Positions 10,713-22,599 of a DNA stretch of 64,000 bases are shown one piece after another. Positions within the stretch are counted from its first letter, which is position 1. Each line of letters starts with the position of its first letter. The stretch is from Isoetes taiwanensis (lineage: Eukaryota > Streptophyta > Lycopodiopsida > Isoetales > Isoetaceae), in the NCBI GenBank assembly GCA_021234155.1, contig JAJEKV010000035.1, positions 11,780,407-11,844,406 on the forward strand. Reading direction: 5' to 3'. Made by a program: the position numbers and the translations under genes. The notes under the pieces were generated by a model. The model searched no databases, was not told the DNA's origin, and was given only the letters and a program-made list of their open reading frames with translations.

Positions 10713-11010
10713 GGAAGGAAGGAAGGAAGGAAGGAAGTTTATTTTAACGTCCACGGAGGCCAGAGGCCTATGAGACGGCACAGAACAGGCAAAAAAGCCA
10801 AAAACCCCAACACCAAAAACAAACAATGTAACTGTACAGTAGAACCCTACTACCGGGATGAAAAAACCCCCACTTGGGAGGAAAAACCCTAACAGTAGGC
10901 TCTCAAATACCATGCCCCAGAAGAGCAAGGACATGCCCCGAATCGTCATGTCCCAAATAGGGCTCGGGACCACACGCTTCTCTGCAGATTGAAGAACTCG
11001 GAATAACAAG
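10713..11010 (-). mobile_element. LINE 3' end with (CTTC)n tail, minus strand
   Basis: On the minus strand the sequence ends CTCATAGGCCTCTGGCCTCC, then GTGGACGTTAAAATAAA, then repeated CTTC. Upstream is the 3'-UTR hairpin (10845-10905). The terminal block matches that of the LINEs at 7.9 and 42.5 kb, but the body and the microsatellite unit differ, so it is a different subfamily with the same kind of end. Confidence 0.75.
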
Positions 11011-11194
11011 AATGGAGGAAGAGGTTATCTATATAATACCGGATGCTTCCTTATATAGTATCTCGAGTGCAAAAAGTTCAGTACTCCACAAAACTAAATT
11101 CACAAGGTCATAAAATTCATGTAAATGCCTAGTTCAAGGAAATTCAAACAAGAACCCGCAATGCCTAGTTCAACCCATGAGTTTGTTTTTTTTT

Positions 11195-11336
11195 CATTTT
11201 GCAATTCTGGATAAAGAAATGTATTTTAAAATACACAAAGGTTTGCTTTTTTTTTTTTTCCCTCTCGCTATTCCGAAATACGAAGTGTATTCCAGAATAC
11301 ACAAAGGGTTTGATTTTTTTTGTCCCTTTAGCTATT
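11195..11336. repeat. Left half of a tandem array interrupted by T1
   Basis: About 67-bp units carrying GCTATTCCGAAATACGAAG, then TGTATTCCAGAATACACAAA, GGGTTTG and a T/C tract. It continues at 25124 on the far side of T1. Joining the two flanks through TATT restores a normal unit. Confidence 0.8.
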
Positions 11337-11366
11337 CGGTGTAAATATAGTAATGCTACCAAAAAA
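11337..11366 (+). repeat. T1 left terminal inverted repeat
   Basis: It reads CGGTGTAAATATAGTAATGC then TACCAAAAAA. The first base has apparently mutated from G. It matches the T2 end at 59054 and the inverted right end of T1 with a few mismatches. The following 100 bp also matches T2, including GACCTCGGGGGGTTGTTACT near 11430. Confidence 0.75.
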
Positions 11367-11461
11367 GCACCGTCCGCATAAGTGCTTTAGGTGCTCTAGG
11401 TGGTGCGCACTCGACGAACTTTCACTCAACGACCTCGGGGGGTTGTTACTCCAGAAATAGT

Positions 11462-14400
11462 ATGCATGTCTTCCCCCCCCCTCCCCCCCGGGCAAACTGT
11501 GAGAGTAATTCTCATGTTTGGCGGGATCTCTGGATGGCGGGATTCTGGAGAAAAAATTTCTTTCTTGGATTGTCATTCTTCTCAAGCTCCATTGTCGTGG
11601 CTGAGAATTCAGTGGCAATTGTCAATTCCAATTCTAACCCCAATCCCAATTCCAATTCTCCATTGTACCTTCATTTTACGGGCAATTCCGAAAGCACTGA
11701 TGATCACAATAGAAGAATTTACCTGGAATTCGAAGCCAGGAGAAAAAGAGAGTCGAGAAAGAGAATGAAACAAAGGGAGAAAGAAAACATTCTATTAAAT
11801 GAGAAGAAGAGAAGACAATAGCTCAGTGAAAGGAGATTGCATGAACTCTCAAAAGGGCTAGATTATTCTTTTAATCAAATTGTCAGGAATGTTTCTGAGG
11901 ATTTGGATAAAGGGAGAGTTCTTCAAAGACTTTTTAAGAAAAACAAACATTTGCCAATGCAAGCAGATGTACCAGATCCCAGAGGTATTGTTGTAATGAA
12001 AAGCATGATTGTGAATGTTAGAGAGACAATGCAAGCACCAAAAATGCAAAGAACAACTGATGTTCTGCAAGCAAGAAAGAGCACCCTTGAAATGGTAGCA
12101 TCTTCGACAGGAGGGATTAATCAATCTGCAATTTCAAGGGTTCTATCTGTTCCAAGAAAAACTATTGCCATGGCATTTAGAAGACGTATATTTCCAGAGT
12201 CTGAAGCCGGGCCTTGGTCAATATTTGGAAGGAAGAAAAGAAGTGATGCATTCTTACCTGAAGAAATAGCCACTGTGAGGAAGTTTTGGGATGAAAATAC
12301 TAGAGTTTCAACTTACAAGAAGTATGTGAGGAAGCATTTGACTGAAAATGGTGAGAAAATTGATTATCCTATTCATCTGCTAGAGATCACACAGGAAATA
12401 GTTTCAACCAAAAAATTACAAAGCTGTACACTAGTTCTTTACTTTGTGAGCTAACAACTACATTTGTGATTATCATTGTGTTCAGGTTCAATTGTACCTT
12501 GCTTTCAAAAAAGAACATCCTAATATAAAGATGTCTCAGCAGGCTTTTGAGAAACTGAAGCCAAGTTACGTAAGAAAACTTCAAGAAAGGGAGACTTATT
12601 GTTGCCAATAACACTTGCACCTAGAATTCGCAAGGCAGGCCATCAACAATGTCCTCATGGTGTTCATAGGGATTGTAACTGTAAGTGCAAAAGTTTGTGG
12701 ACCACGTCCAATCTGCATGGCTAAGGAGAGCACCATTAAATAAACAAGTGATTACTAGAGAATGGTAGTCTACCAAAAGGATGAGAGTGACAAGTGGTAT
12801 AAGCATCTTTGTCTGATGCAGACTTGTACAAAGCGTAGTATAAAGAAGTGAGTACATGGTTCCTTTATTTCAAATTTGATATTTTTCTTTCTATTTGATA
12901 CATTTGTTGTAATGTATATGGCAGATTGCCAACATGTCCTAAAGAGAGGAATAAGAAGAATACTTACAATGTGAATTGGAAAGTATTTGAAAAGGTAATG
13001 ATTTTTAAATTATATTGCAAAGTGCATTTAGTAACTTCAATAGGTATGTTTCTGAAATATGACTTACATATGATGAGCTGATCAATTGACCTAAACATGG
13101 CAGCAAGAAGTTCAAAGAAAGAATACATTGAAGCTATGTAAGAAACCTGCAAATGTTACAAGTCAGGTAGTCCTTATGAGTTTAACGAGCATGCTACAAA
13201 GACTAGAAAGCGTTTGTGCCACATAATTATAGAGCTCATTGGCAAGCCAAGGAATTTAGGAAATGCTTGGCAACACTTCAAGATAATACCATTATTTCTG
13301 TTATAGATTTTGCTGAAAATTATGCATTTAAGATCCAACAGGAAGCTCAATCCTGTCATTGGCATACTGACCAGGTGTCAATTTTAGTGCATGTAACTTA
13401 TAGGAGGATAAAGAAAGAAGAAGAAAGAAAAAAGAAAGAGGAAGAGAGCATCTGCAAGAAGAAAAAGGACTCAGCCAAAGAGAAAAGGAAACAAACTCTC
13501 AAAGGTATTGTAAAGAAAACATATTTCTATATTAGTGATGACAATTGCATGCTGATTGACTTCAAAGTATTGGAGTTGAATATGAAAAACATGTATTTTG
13601 GAGTGATGGATGTTTTGCACAATTCAAGTCTTCTAGACCAGGGATAGGTTCTATACGTACAAAATTAAAATTCCTGACGTATAAAGTCAAAAAATACGTA
13701 TTTTTTAATAAAATACGTATTTAACGTATAAAAACCTCGCCGGCCGGAAAAATTTCACAGACGCCAAAGCTTCGTGAAAAGCGACGCCGAAATTTTTTTT
13801 CACGCCGGCAAAGAAAAAAAGGCACGCCGAAAAAATTTTTTTTTTTTTTTTTTTTTGTCTGTAAACCTTCCGCTTAGCCGTCGCTGAAAAAAACTTTCAC
13901 AGACGCCAAATGTAAGGTTTCACAGACGCTTAAATTTGAATTTAAAAAATATATATATATATTATATATATATATATATTATATATATATATATTTTTTT
14001 TTTTTTGAAGCCAACAGACGCCGAACCTTCCGCTTTTTACGACGCTGAAAAACCTTTCGCGACGCTGAAACAAGGTTTTCGCAGACGCCGAATTTGAATT
14101 TCAAAAAATATATATATATATTTTTTCGCAGACGCTGATTTTCAATCTGCTTTCACGCTGGGCTAAAAACTTCGACAGACTGGATTAGAAGGTTTCACAG
14201 ACGCCGAAAATCTTCCGACGCCGAAATTTTTTTGCAGTATTTTTTTACGCTTTATACCAAGAAATATGTGCCGTATCATACAATTCATAATGTGATTCGT
14301 GATAAAAGCGTCTGCCAGTATTGAACCTATCCCTGTTCTAGACCGTTCCACTTTCCTGGGAGGTTTTATGGGAAAATGGGAAAGGATCTTCTATGGAATT

Positions 14401-15346
14401 GTTTTTGCTAGTTCACATGGCAAAGGTGAGCATGATGATGCTGGAGCAATTATAAAGAGGATACTAACTCAAGAGCAAATGAAGTATAATGGTTGGAAAC
14501 TGCATGCGCAAAGGAGGTGGTTGCTTTTCTCCAATGGTACTTTGAAAATCATCCATCTGACAATAACATCAAAAGGTAACTCTGCAGTTTTCTTGCCTGT
14601 GCTGAATTTAGGTTAAAGCACTTAAAGCTCTTAAAGCACTTACATTTCATACTGTTACAGGTATTTCTGGGAGGTAAAGTCTTCAAAGATAGATAGATCG
14701 GAGAGAATTGAATGTCATACTTTAAAGGGAACAACAAAAATCCAATGCATAAGGCCATGTGACAAGGAGAACTCTTTGAAGGTAGCTTACAGAACTTTGT
14801 CTTGCTTTTGCAACTACTGCATTCAATTTAAGTGGGATAAATGCATCAGTATGAGTCGAATTGATGGTTGGAAAAATAGTAAATTGAGGTTGAAGGATCC
14901 TAAGATTGCAGGTATTAGCAATGATTTGCAAGAAGATGTCGAGTTTGATGGTGAGGAAGAAGAAGCGGAGGAACATCATCTAATGACTTCTATGATAGAA
15001 GTGGGTGACAATTTTGATGTAAATGCTGAAAGAAGGGAATGAAGAAGGGGTATACTTTTATGTACTCAAATGCACTGAAGCAAAAAATACTTTGTTGGAA
15101 AACTATAAAGATGGATGGGAAAATGTTTTCGGAGTCGAAGAAGTTATTTTGACAGGACATTATTACAAACAAATTGATGGTGGTCTAAGATTTCAACTAT
15201 TGCAGAACAAACCAGTGGCCAGTGTACATAGCCATCTTGTTAGACTTTCTAAATTTGGCATGATTGCAGATGCAGATGGCTCAAACTTGTATATCATGGC
15301 AGAAGACACTTGCCAGCAGATCATTAGTCTTCCACCTGCTTCATAG
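11462..15346 (+). pseudogene. T1 gene A: DDD/E-type transposase-like protein, broken
   Basis: This is probably the transposase that cuts and joins T1 ends in the nucleus. Segments in order: a basic charged N-terminus (near 11700-11821); KGLDYSFNQIVRNVSEDL and a stretch ending IHLLEITQ; LYLAFKKEHPNIKMS and FEKLKPSYVRKLQERETYCC; YRAHWQAKEF then VIDFAENY (13310); YFYISDDN (13530); WSDGCFAQFKSSR (13600-13638); SSHGKGEHDDAGAIIKR (14410-14460); RTLSCFCNYC (14795); and a C-terminal segment ending 15346. The Asp in DFAENY, the Asp in SDGC and the acidic residues of HGKGEHD are candidate catalytic residues. I know this motif set from uncharacterised proteins in plants and animals. Damage: TAG at 11819-11821, several frameshifts, a lost splice donor near 12397 and a hAT MITE at 13639. 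A clean intron lies at 14576-14660. The start is uncertain. Confidence 0.65.
13639..14335. mobile_element. Non-autonomous hAT element (MITE), 697 bp
   Basis: Perfect 13-bp terminal inverted repeats CAGGGATAGGTTC / GAACCTATCCCTG are flanked by the 8-bp duplication TTCTAGAC (13631-13638 and 14336-14343). A CAGGG start and 8-bp duplication are hallmarks of hAT elements. The interior has no coding capacity. It holds repeated ACGTAT motifs near one end, many CAGACGCCGAA-like motifs that may be subterminal transposase sites, and (AT)n at 13950-13995. It splits the SDGC motif region of gene A from the HGKGEHD region. Confidence 0.9.
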
Positions 15347-16001
15347 AAGGTAATTGTACAACAATCTGTTTAAAAGAGTAAGACACACAAAATTGAACAT
15401 CCCACATATCTGCTATCTTGCAATGAACTCAATATGGAAATCTCAATATGTTTTAACTCAATATATTGGCAGCTGCGATATATTCTAAGTATCTGACAAA
15501 CTTGAAGCTAGAAAGTGCACATTCTGCAATACACATATCTGCAATGTTTAAAAGAGCAAGACACACAAACTTGAGCATCCCATATATCTTTATCTTGAGA
15601 CCTGCAATGTCTTTAAAGTATTGGACAAAGTTGAAGCAAGAAATAACAAAATAACAAGATAATAAGAGAACAAAATTGAGGTATATCTGCACTCGTATAT
15701 AAAAAGTTTCACAAAATTGAGCTCTCAGCATCTATTCAAAGTTTTCACAAAATTGAGGTCTTAGCCCCTATGTCAAAGTTTTCACAAAATTGAGGCCTCA
15801 GGCTCTGTGCCAAATTTTTCACAAAATTGAGGTCTCAGCCTCTATGTCAGATTTTGCCTCAATCCAAAATCAAGGCATATACATGTATGTACAAGAAGTA
15901 TTCTTCTAGGCAATAGTCAGATATTTCTTCATCTGCTCCAACTAATCAACACTGAAATGTTTACCAAAACCATCCACTAACCATTTAATTTGACCCTTGC
16001 A
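15347..16001. repeat. Convergent intergenic region of T1 with tandem repeats
   Basis: This lies between the 3' ends of genes A and B. Four imperfect copies of a roughly 44-bp unit containing TTTTCACAAAATTGAGG and a CTCAGCCTCTATG-like block lie at about 15705-15855. A weaker duplication lies at 15440-15640. No gene was seen. The region could carry the two poly(A) sites. Confidence 0.65.
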
Positions 16002-18837
16002 TTAGGCTTTGACTAATATTTTTTTCTCCTCACCAATTTGATGCTGGAAAAGTGCATCCAGAACACCTAGGGATGTTCTTGTAAAAGCCTCTACCCTAGA
16101 ATTTCTCTTCAAGATACCAAAAAGGTCTTCAACCTATGCAACTTGTCTAATTATTGGAAGCAAGTAAGAATTCAGAATGTCATCAGTAGGATCACTCATA
16201 AAAGTAGGCACCATGATGGATGTGAATGATGGGGACATGTAAGTCTTGTACACTTCATCAGCTGCAAGAACCATATTGTTTCCATACTGTGGAAAAGCTT
16301 CATACACCTTATGAAGTGGCTTCATGAATACTAGATTTGCAGATTCCAGTGGCCATTTGAAAGGCATCTTTTCGCAATACTTCTGGTCCCAAACGAAGAC
16401 AAGATTACCTTTGGTAATAGGACAGACAACATCAAGAACTTCTGCAACATTGAATGCATTCATGGAGGACCAAATTGCAAGGTCGAAGGTTCTGGAGGCT
16501 TCCTAGAAAAATGTGTGAACACCTGGCGTCAACACAACCAATGTGTTAGTGGTTGATGATCTCAATAATTGAGTGCTAAGCCGTCTTAGGTCTTCTCTAT
16601 ATTGATTGGTTCTTCTATAACTCTTTACCAGCACGATATTGAGATCTAGTATCAACAACTTCTTTTTCATAGGTAAAACTTGTATATCAGAACACCTAAT
16701 AAGTTAAATAACATACAATTCAGTGAATAATTCAAGAAAAGAGTACAATTGAAATATAGGAGTAATAATCTCGAAGTTACATTGCTGAGTTGCAAATCAG
16801 TTACAATTGTACTTTGTAACTCGGTAGACTTTATGTTCAGACAATTAATTAAGTGAATACAGGATCAAAGGTCCACAGAAACTTTAATTCAAATTAAACC
16901 TGGAAGTTAAATTAAAAACAGTTAAGTCCTCATCAAATGGGACTACTTTGTCAATCCTTGAACATTAAAATATCATTTATGAATTAGTGCTCACAAAGAA
17001 ATGTTTGAATTTCCTCTACGAGCTTCCATAATTTCAGCAAAATTACTATTTGTACCTTCATTGTGTACAGATTTTGCTGCAGCATTATCCTCTTGTTCAA
17101 AACCTGTATCTGCACCACTGGGATCTATATTTGCAATATCTTCAAGGGTGGACCTTATATTCTCCATAATAGTCTTCTCAATACCCTCTTCTTCCCCTTC
17201 TTCGTTCAGATCTATGTGCACTTTCCTTCTCAATGGATACTTTCTAGTTTCTCCAAAAAAAATTCTTGTTCTGTTCCTTTTTTTTTTTTCTAGTCACAAC
17301 TTCTTTCACTTTGGTCTTGCTACTGCCCTTCGCTTTCTTCTTCTCAACTAAATCTTCCTTCTTTGGCATATCCTGCTTTTGTTTCTTCCTGTTTGGAGTG
17401 TCCAAGACACATTCAACCTTACTCTCATTAAGACCTGTCTCTGAAACATTTGCCTTCTCATCCCCAATTTTACCAGTGCCTTGGGCTAAACATCTTAGAT
17501 TGATCACCTAACTCTGCAAGATCTGACTCAAAATCAGCATCATCCGTTCCATGTCTGAGCCTCCTCTTTCTGCTAGTAGAAGGGGGACTCAACTGCTCAA
17601 ACAGAACATCTATTGGCTCAACATCAGATCAAGCTATCTTTGATCCCAAATCAGGCCAAATCAGATCGAGCTATCTTTTATCCCACATCAGGCCGAGCTG
17701 TCTTTGATTCCACATCAGATTTCTTATTAGTTAATTTAGGATCAAAAGAAGCAATCTCCTCTATTCCTGTTGGAGTACTCATACCAAGTTCAACATAAAG
17801 GTCTTCAGGAATATGACAGTCACATTTCAAACATCTCCCTTCCTTCAACAATGCAGCACACATCACATGATGATATTCATGTTCACAATCAAGAAGTATG
17901 GACATCTTGTATTTATCATGAAAACTTAAACCACAAGCACTTTGCAAAAAACCTGGTAGCCTTCTTTTGATGTTGTTGATGCAGAAAGGAGAGTTGATCA
18001 CCTGCCTCAGAGTTTCAAGGTGGCTCACATGTTCTTTTGCTGCATTTATCTTAGAATCATTTTCATTTATTTGAGCTTCCAATGACTTTTTCTTCACAAC
18101 CATAAGTGGATCTCTAGGTTTGCAACTCCAAAGGTTCACATGCATACTCTTCAAACATCAATTGTTTTTTTAAGTCTGTGATTTCTAACTCCAATTCCTT
18201 TATACTGATCAAAGCTCTCTTCTCGACAATACTAGACTTTAGCTTTTCCATATTACTTCTTTTTTCAGACAACCTTTTGAAAAGCTTATCATTTGATAAA
18301 TCTTCAGCAGCCAGGCTAACAACAATATCTTGCATTTCCTTTCCCATCTCTGCCTTTTTTTTTATCTCAAGCTTCTTTAAGTTTTCTGTCACTAAATCCA
18401 GATTATGCTTCAAATTGGTCTGATCTAGAATAGGCTTAGGAATTTCTTTTGCAGAAATATCTGGTTTGGTATCAATTTCAGCTTTTGTTTTTTGTTCCTT
18501 TTTTCTCGGCCTGCATTTCTTGTACATCATAACCTGTGCGCCAAATGAAGCCCAATTTATCTTATGACCTTCGAGATCGAGAAATTTTTCAGGGTAATTT
18601 TTCCAAACAAAGACATAAGCAACCTGTTTTCTTACTTCATTGTTACAAACGCCATCTGGGTAAAACACTCTCAATAAGCTTTCCAATTTTTTTTTTTGAA
18701 GAACTGTGTCAGCAATATATTAAAAGAATGATAATGTTACAAAGCAAGTGAGGAGGAAGGAGAACTGCCCCAAAGAGAGACAAAGGATACCTCGACACTC
18801 CACAACAATCGCAACTCTATCATTGCATAAACCGCCA

Positions 18838-21800
18838 TCACCATCTACCACACCCAAGAAGTCCCGCCAAATGGAAAACTTCCGCTCTACTAATCCCGAA
18901 CACCAAAAAGCTTTGAAATAGCTTGTACCGAAGTCGAGGAATCGAGAGAGGCAGCAGTCTTTCAATCCCCCGAAGATCCACAACCGCCGCTTCCAAATCA
19001 ACCACACCAACCAAGCCACGCACAGATGCAAGGCTTGTCTGCCGCACGAGCGGCCAAGCACCGTGATATACATGAAGCGAAGAATTGTTGGCTATTCAAT
19101 CTCACCTCGAAACAGAGCCCCCGACCCAATCCCGTGCAACCCGCAAGTGAGGGCATAAAACCGCATAATGCTCCACGCCTCAATGGCGATGAAGGCCACA
19201 ACAAGGGCAAAGAGGGCTCACACCCCGCCTAAACTCCACTCACAAGGACATTCACCCTCGACATACCCGGTGCACCACCGGCCACGTATAACCGAACCCT
19301 TCGGTGGGGAAGTGAGCTCCATGTCCACGCCCAAACCGAGCGCCATCGAGAACCCTGAAGCCGCAGAGACCACTTGCCTGGGGGCGAGTGTCATGAATAG
19401 CCAACACCCCAGAACAAGACCGCACAAAACAAGAAGATACAACATCCGGATGAACCTTCCAAACCTCGCACCACCACATCACCCCGAGGGACTATAGGTA
19501 TGTGTAGCTTAATACTCCCCGCCACTTGTTCCCGTGATAGCCCTGGGCCATCGCCCTTCAGCGAAAGCGAGCTCGAAGAACTCCCACGGCTAGCTGACCA
19601 TCCCAATACCAATCCTCCAAGGTGAGCACAGCAGGGCTTCCAACGGGCCGCAAGGCCCGAGCATGCACAAGGCGCAGCCTAAGGGCAAGTACGCAGGGGT
19701 AGAGGAACCCACAGAAAAGGAGAAGAGTGGTGATAAACCGAGGCATAATCTAGCCGAAAGAGCACACGACGCGATCCCAAGCCCGCAACACCCCCCCGTG
19801 GAGAAAAGGGGATGCATGTGGGAAAGGCCGGAGACCATACAACAAAGCCTGTGGCAACTCTACATGCAATGCATTTACTTTCCAAATGCCACACAATGGC
19901 GAAGAGATTGCCACAATAGTGCCGCACTGTGAGAAGATGCTCCATCCTGCGTAATGCTCCAAATAAACTTAGAGACCAACACCTTACTATGCAGTGCCAA
20001 ATCCAGAATGGCCAAGCCCCCATCCTCCCGGGGGCGGAGACACTTCCACCAAGCCACTTTAACAACCGCCCCTTCATCATCCCCCCCCCCACACAAAATT
20101 TCAACAATCTTATCCAAAGCCCGATCTTACCCTCGAGCTAACATCGCAGATGTCAGATACACATGAGTGCTACAAAGTACTGACTTGGCAATAGTGATCC
20201 TACCTGCCATGGACAACTTGCTACCCTTCCACCAATTGAGGTGTTTCTGCAACCCCTGCAAAATCTCATCCCACACCCTCCCCATGGAAACATCCCCTCC
20301 AAAGGGAATACCCAAATGCCTTAGTACACACATTACCCGAAGCACCTTCCAAGGGAATAGAGCCAAACAAGGGGAGGCGGAGTCAATCGGGCCCATAATG
20401 CGGAGCATTTGCCCCAATTCGAAAGAATGCCCGAGGCCAAGGAGAAAGTATCCAAAGAAACCCTTCACATTCCGCAAAATTCCTCTTCTTCTCGCCACCA
20501 AGAAGAGAAAAGTGTCATCGGGCGAATCGGTTAATAATCACGACTACCATCCCCGCATCCGCCCATCCACCACCCCTCCTCCACCGCAGCCAAAAACAAT
20601 CGAGACAAAGGCCTCCGCCACAATCAGAACAAAATGGTGCCAAAGGGCACCCCCGACGCACTCTCCTCGCCTAAGGACAAAAAGGCGAGGGTTCACCTCG
20701 CACACCACCGTAGTCTGCGGCCGACCTATGCAGCTTCATGATCGTTTCTCAGAAAGCGTGGACCACAGCCCAACGCTAACATCATGGCGCATAAGAACTC
20801 CCAACGGACACTATCATAAGCTTTGGCAAAGTCAAGCTTAAGATAGGCAATGCCTTGACTGCTCTCTCCGGCCCAATAAAGGCCCTCATAAGTCATGCAA
20901 CATTAGTCAAAATGTTCCTCCCAGAACAAACCCAGATCGCACCTTACTAATGGAAGAAGTCAACACCGGCTTCAACTTCTACCGTGGCTTTTAGCAAATA
21001 ATCTTGTACACAGAGGACAACAAGGATATAGGCCTCCAATCATTAATAGTAGAAGGTCGCTTAACCTTAGGAATCAAGGAAATGCATGCGGTATTCAAGA
21101 TCCTATCCATGTGAGAAGACTGCAAAGAACTCAAGATACACCTGGTACACGACTCACCAGCCCACTCCCAATAAGTCCGAAAGAACTCCACAGGATGCCA
21201 TCCAGCCCAGACATTTATCCTTGGCCATGCACATACATGCCTCCGCTTAAATCCTCTCGAGAGCTCCTCGCCCAAGCTCTCACGCTTGGTGAGGTAAAAA
21301 TAGATGGCTTAATGTACCCCCAAAACAAGCTCCCGATCTCCTGCTCATAGGGAAGAGTGCGCGCTAAAAAACCCTCGAAAATGAGCATGCACATACCTCT
21401 CGCAACTCAGCGGATCCTCCAAAGTCCGCCATCGTGCAAAGCAAGGGACGCCATAGATGTCGTGATATCGCCACGCTTCCTAGGCTGCTCAAGAACACCG
21501 ACGAACTTGTATCCCCCTCCTTCAACCAGGTAAGGGCTGCCTTCACACGCCGCCATGCACTTTAACCTGCTCCAAAGCAACAATACGCCGCAACACCGCA
21601 TTCTCCCCCTAATGCCATCGAAGGTCATACCAATCATCTCCAACTCCCCGATAAAGACTATGCAACCTCGCCGCCTCCTCGCCGCACACGCCGCCTACCA
21701 AAGACCTTAGCAAAACGCTTCACCCTCGCCAACGCAGCCACCATACCGCATATACCCTTCGTGAGATGAAAAGGTATCAAGCCACAACTCCCCGCACCGG

Positions 21801-22480
21801 GCGAGAAATCCGATCGCCTGTGGCCGGGTGTTCAAACGGAACACCGGCCGAGAAGGCCGAGAGGCAACCGCACTCGACCGACAAAACCGAGGGTAATGAT
21901 CAGAAATGGAGGTAGACAGAATGTTACTCCGGGCGCGAAAGAGGGCACACCATCCAATGCGCGATGGGGAAGCATAGCACCGGCCATGCCTAGCATACGC
22001 CTACCACTAAACCGCCCATTACAATAGGTGAAAGACAAGTCCCCTGTGGACCTCAACCAAGGCCAAATCCTCGCAACAAACGACCACCGGTCCCTCTCAA
22101 ATCCCTCGCACAAGCCGGGTGCGCAACTGTGAGCGATCTTCTACTCGCCTACCATATTGAAATCCCCTAACAACAACCAAGCAACCTCGCAACCCACCAA
22201 GGGCTCGCAGAACTTATTCCGGATCAGGCCCACAAAGCACCCCCTGAGAGAAGGTCGATTAGGGCATAAACATTAACAATCCCCCACTCTTGCCCGCCCT
22301 CCAACCACTTAATTATTGCCCACCGACCAAACCTGTCTGCTGCAGAGTATGTGACCTGCACATCCATCTTCCAAGCAATAAGAGTACCCCCACTAGTCCG
22401 CCCAGAAGAAGAAGCAATAAAGCCAAACTGCCTACCAACCATATTCATGAGCTCGGACATATCACCCTATGACACTTATG
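18838..22480 (-). pseudogene. LINE1 ORF2 relic: endonuclease and reverse transcriptase
   Basis: This is the polyprotein that nicks target DNA and reverse-transcribes LINE RNA at the nick. Pieces on the minus strand: an endonuclease with SGRTSGGTLIAWKMDV and WGIVNVYA (22440-22280) and LLLGDFNMV near 22160; reverse transcriptase with LIPKVKRPSTINDWRPISLL (21080) and SSVYKII; DTFLFLVARRRGILRN where YADD is expected (20510); SMAGRITIAKSVLCSTHVYL (20220); and a Trp-rich C-terminus (about 18840-19250). Numerous stops and frameshifts are present. LINE2 lets the order be checked. Confidence 0.8.
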
Positions 22481-22599
22481 CTCCCCGAATGCAAATAATA
22501 TCGACGCGAAATCGCCAAGTGCTAAAGAAATACGGCCCTCTTACTACTAGAGGACCGCACTTCCCATTATTCCAACCGAGGATCGACCTATTCATCCTG

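Noticed and set aside
13940-13995. (AT)n tract as a replication origin
   Set aside because: It is a short microsatellite inside the hAT MITE; no other origin features were seen.
19168-20841. Plus-strand open frames of 70-224 residues
   Set aside because: They are shadows of the GC-rich minus-strand LINE1 ORF2 and show no family motif.
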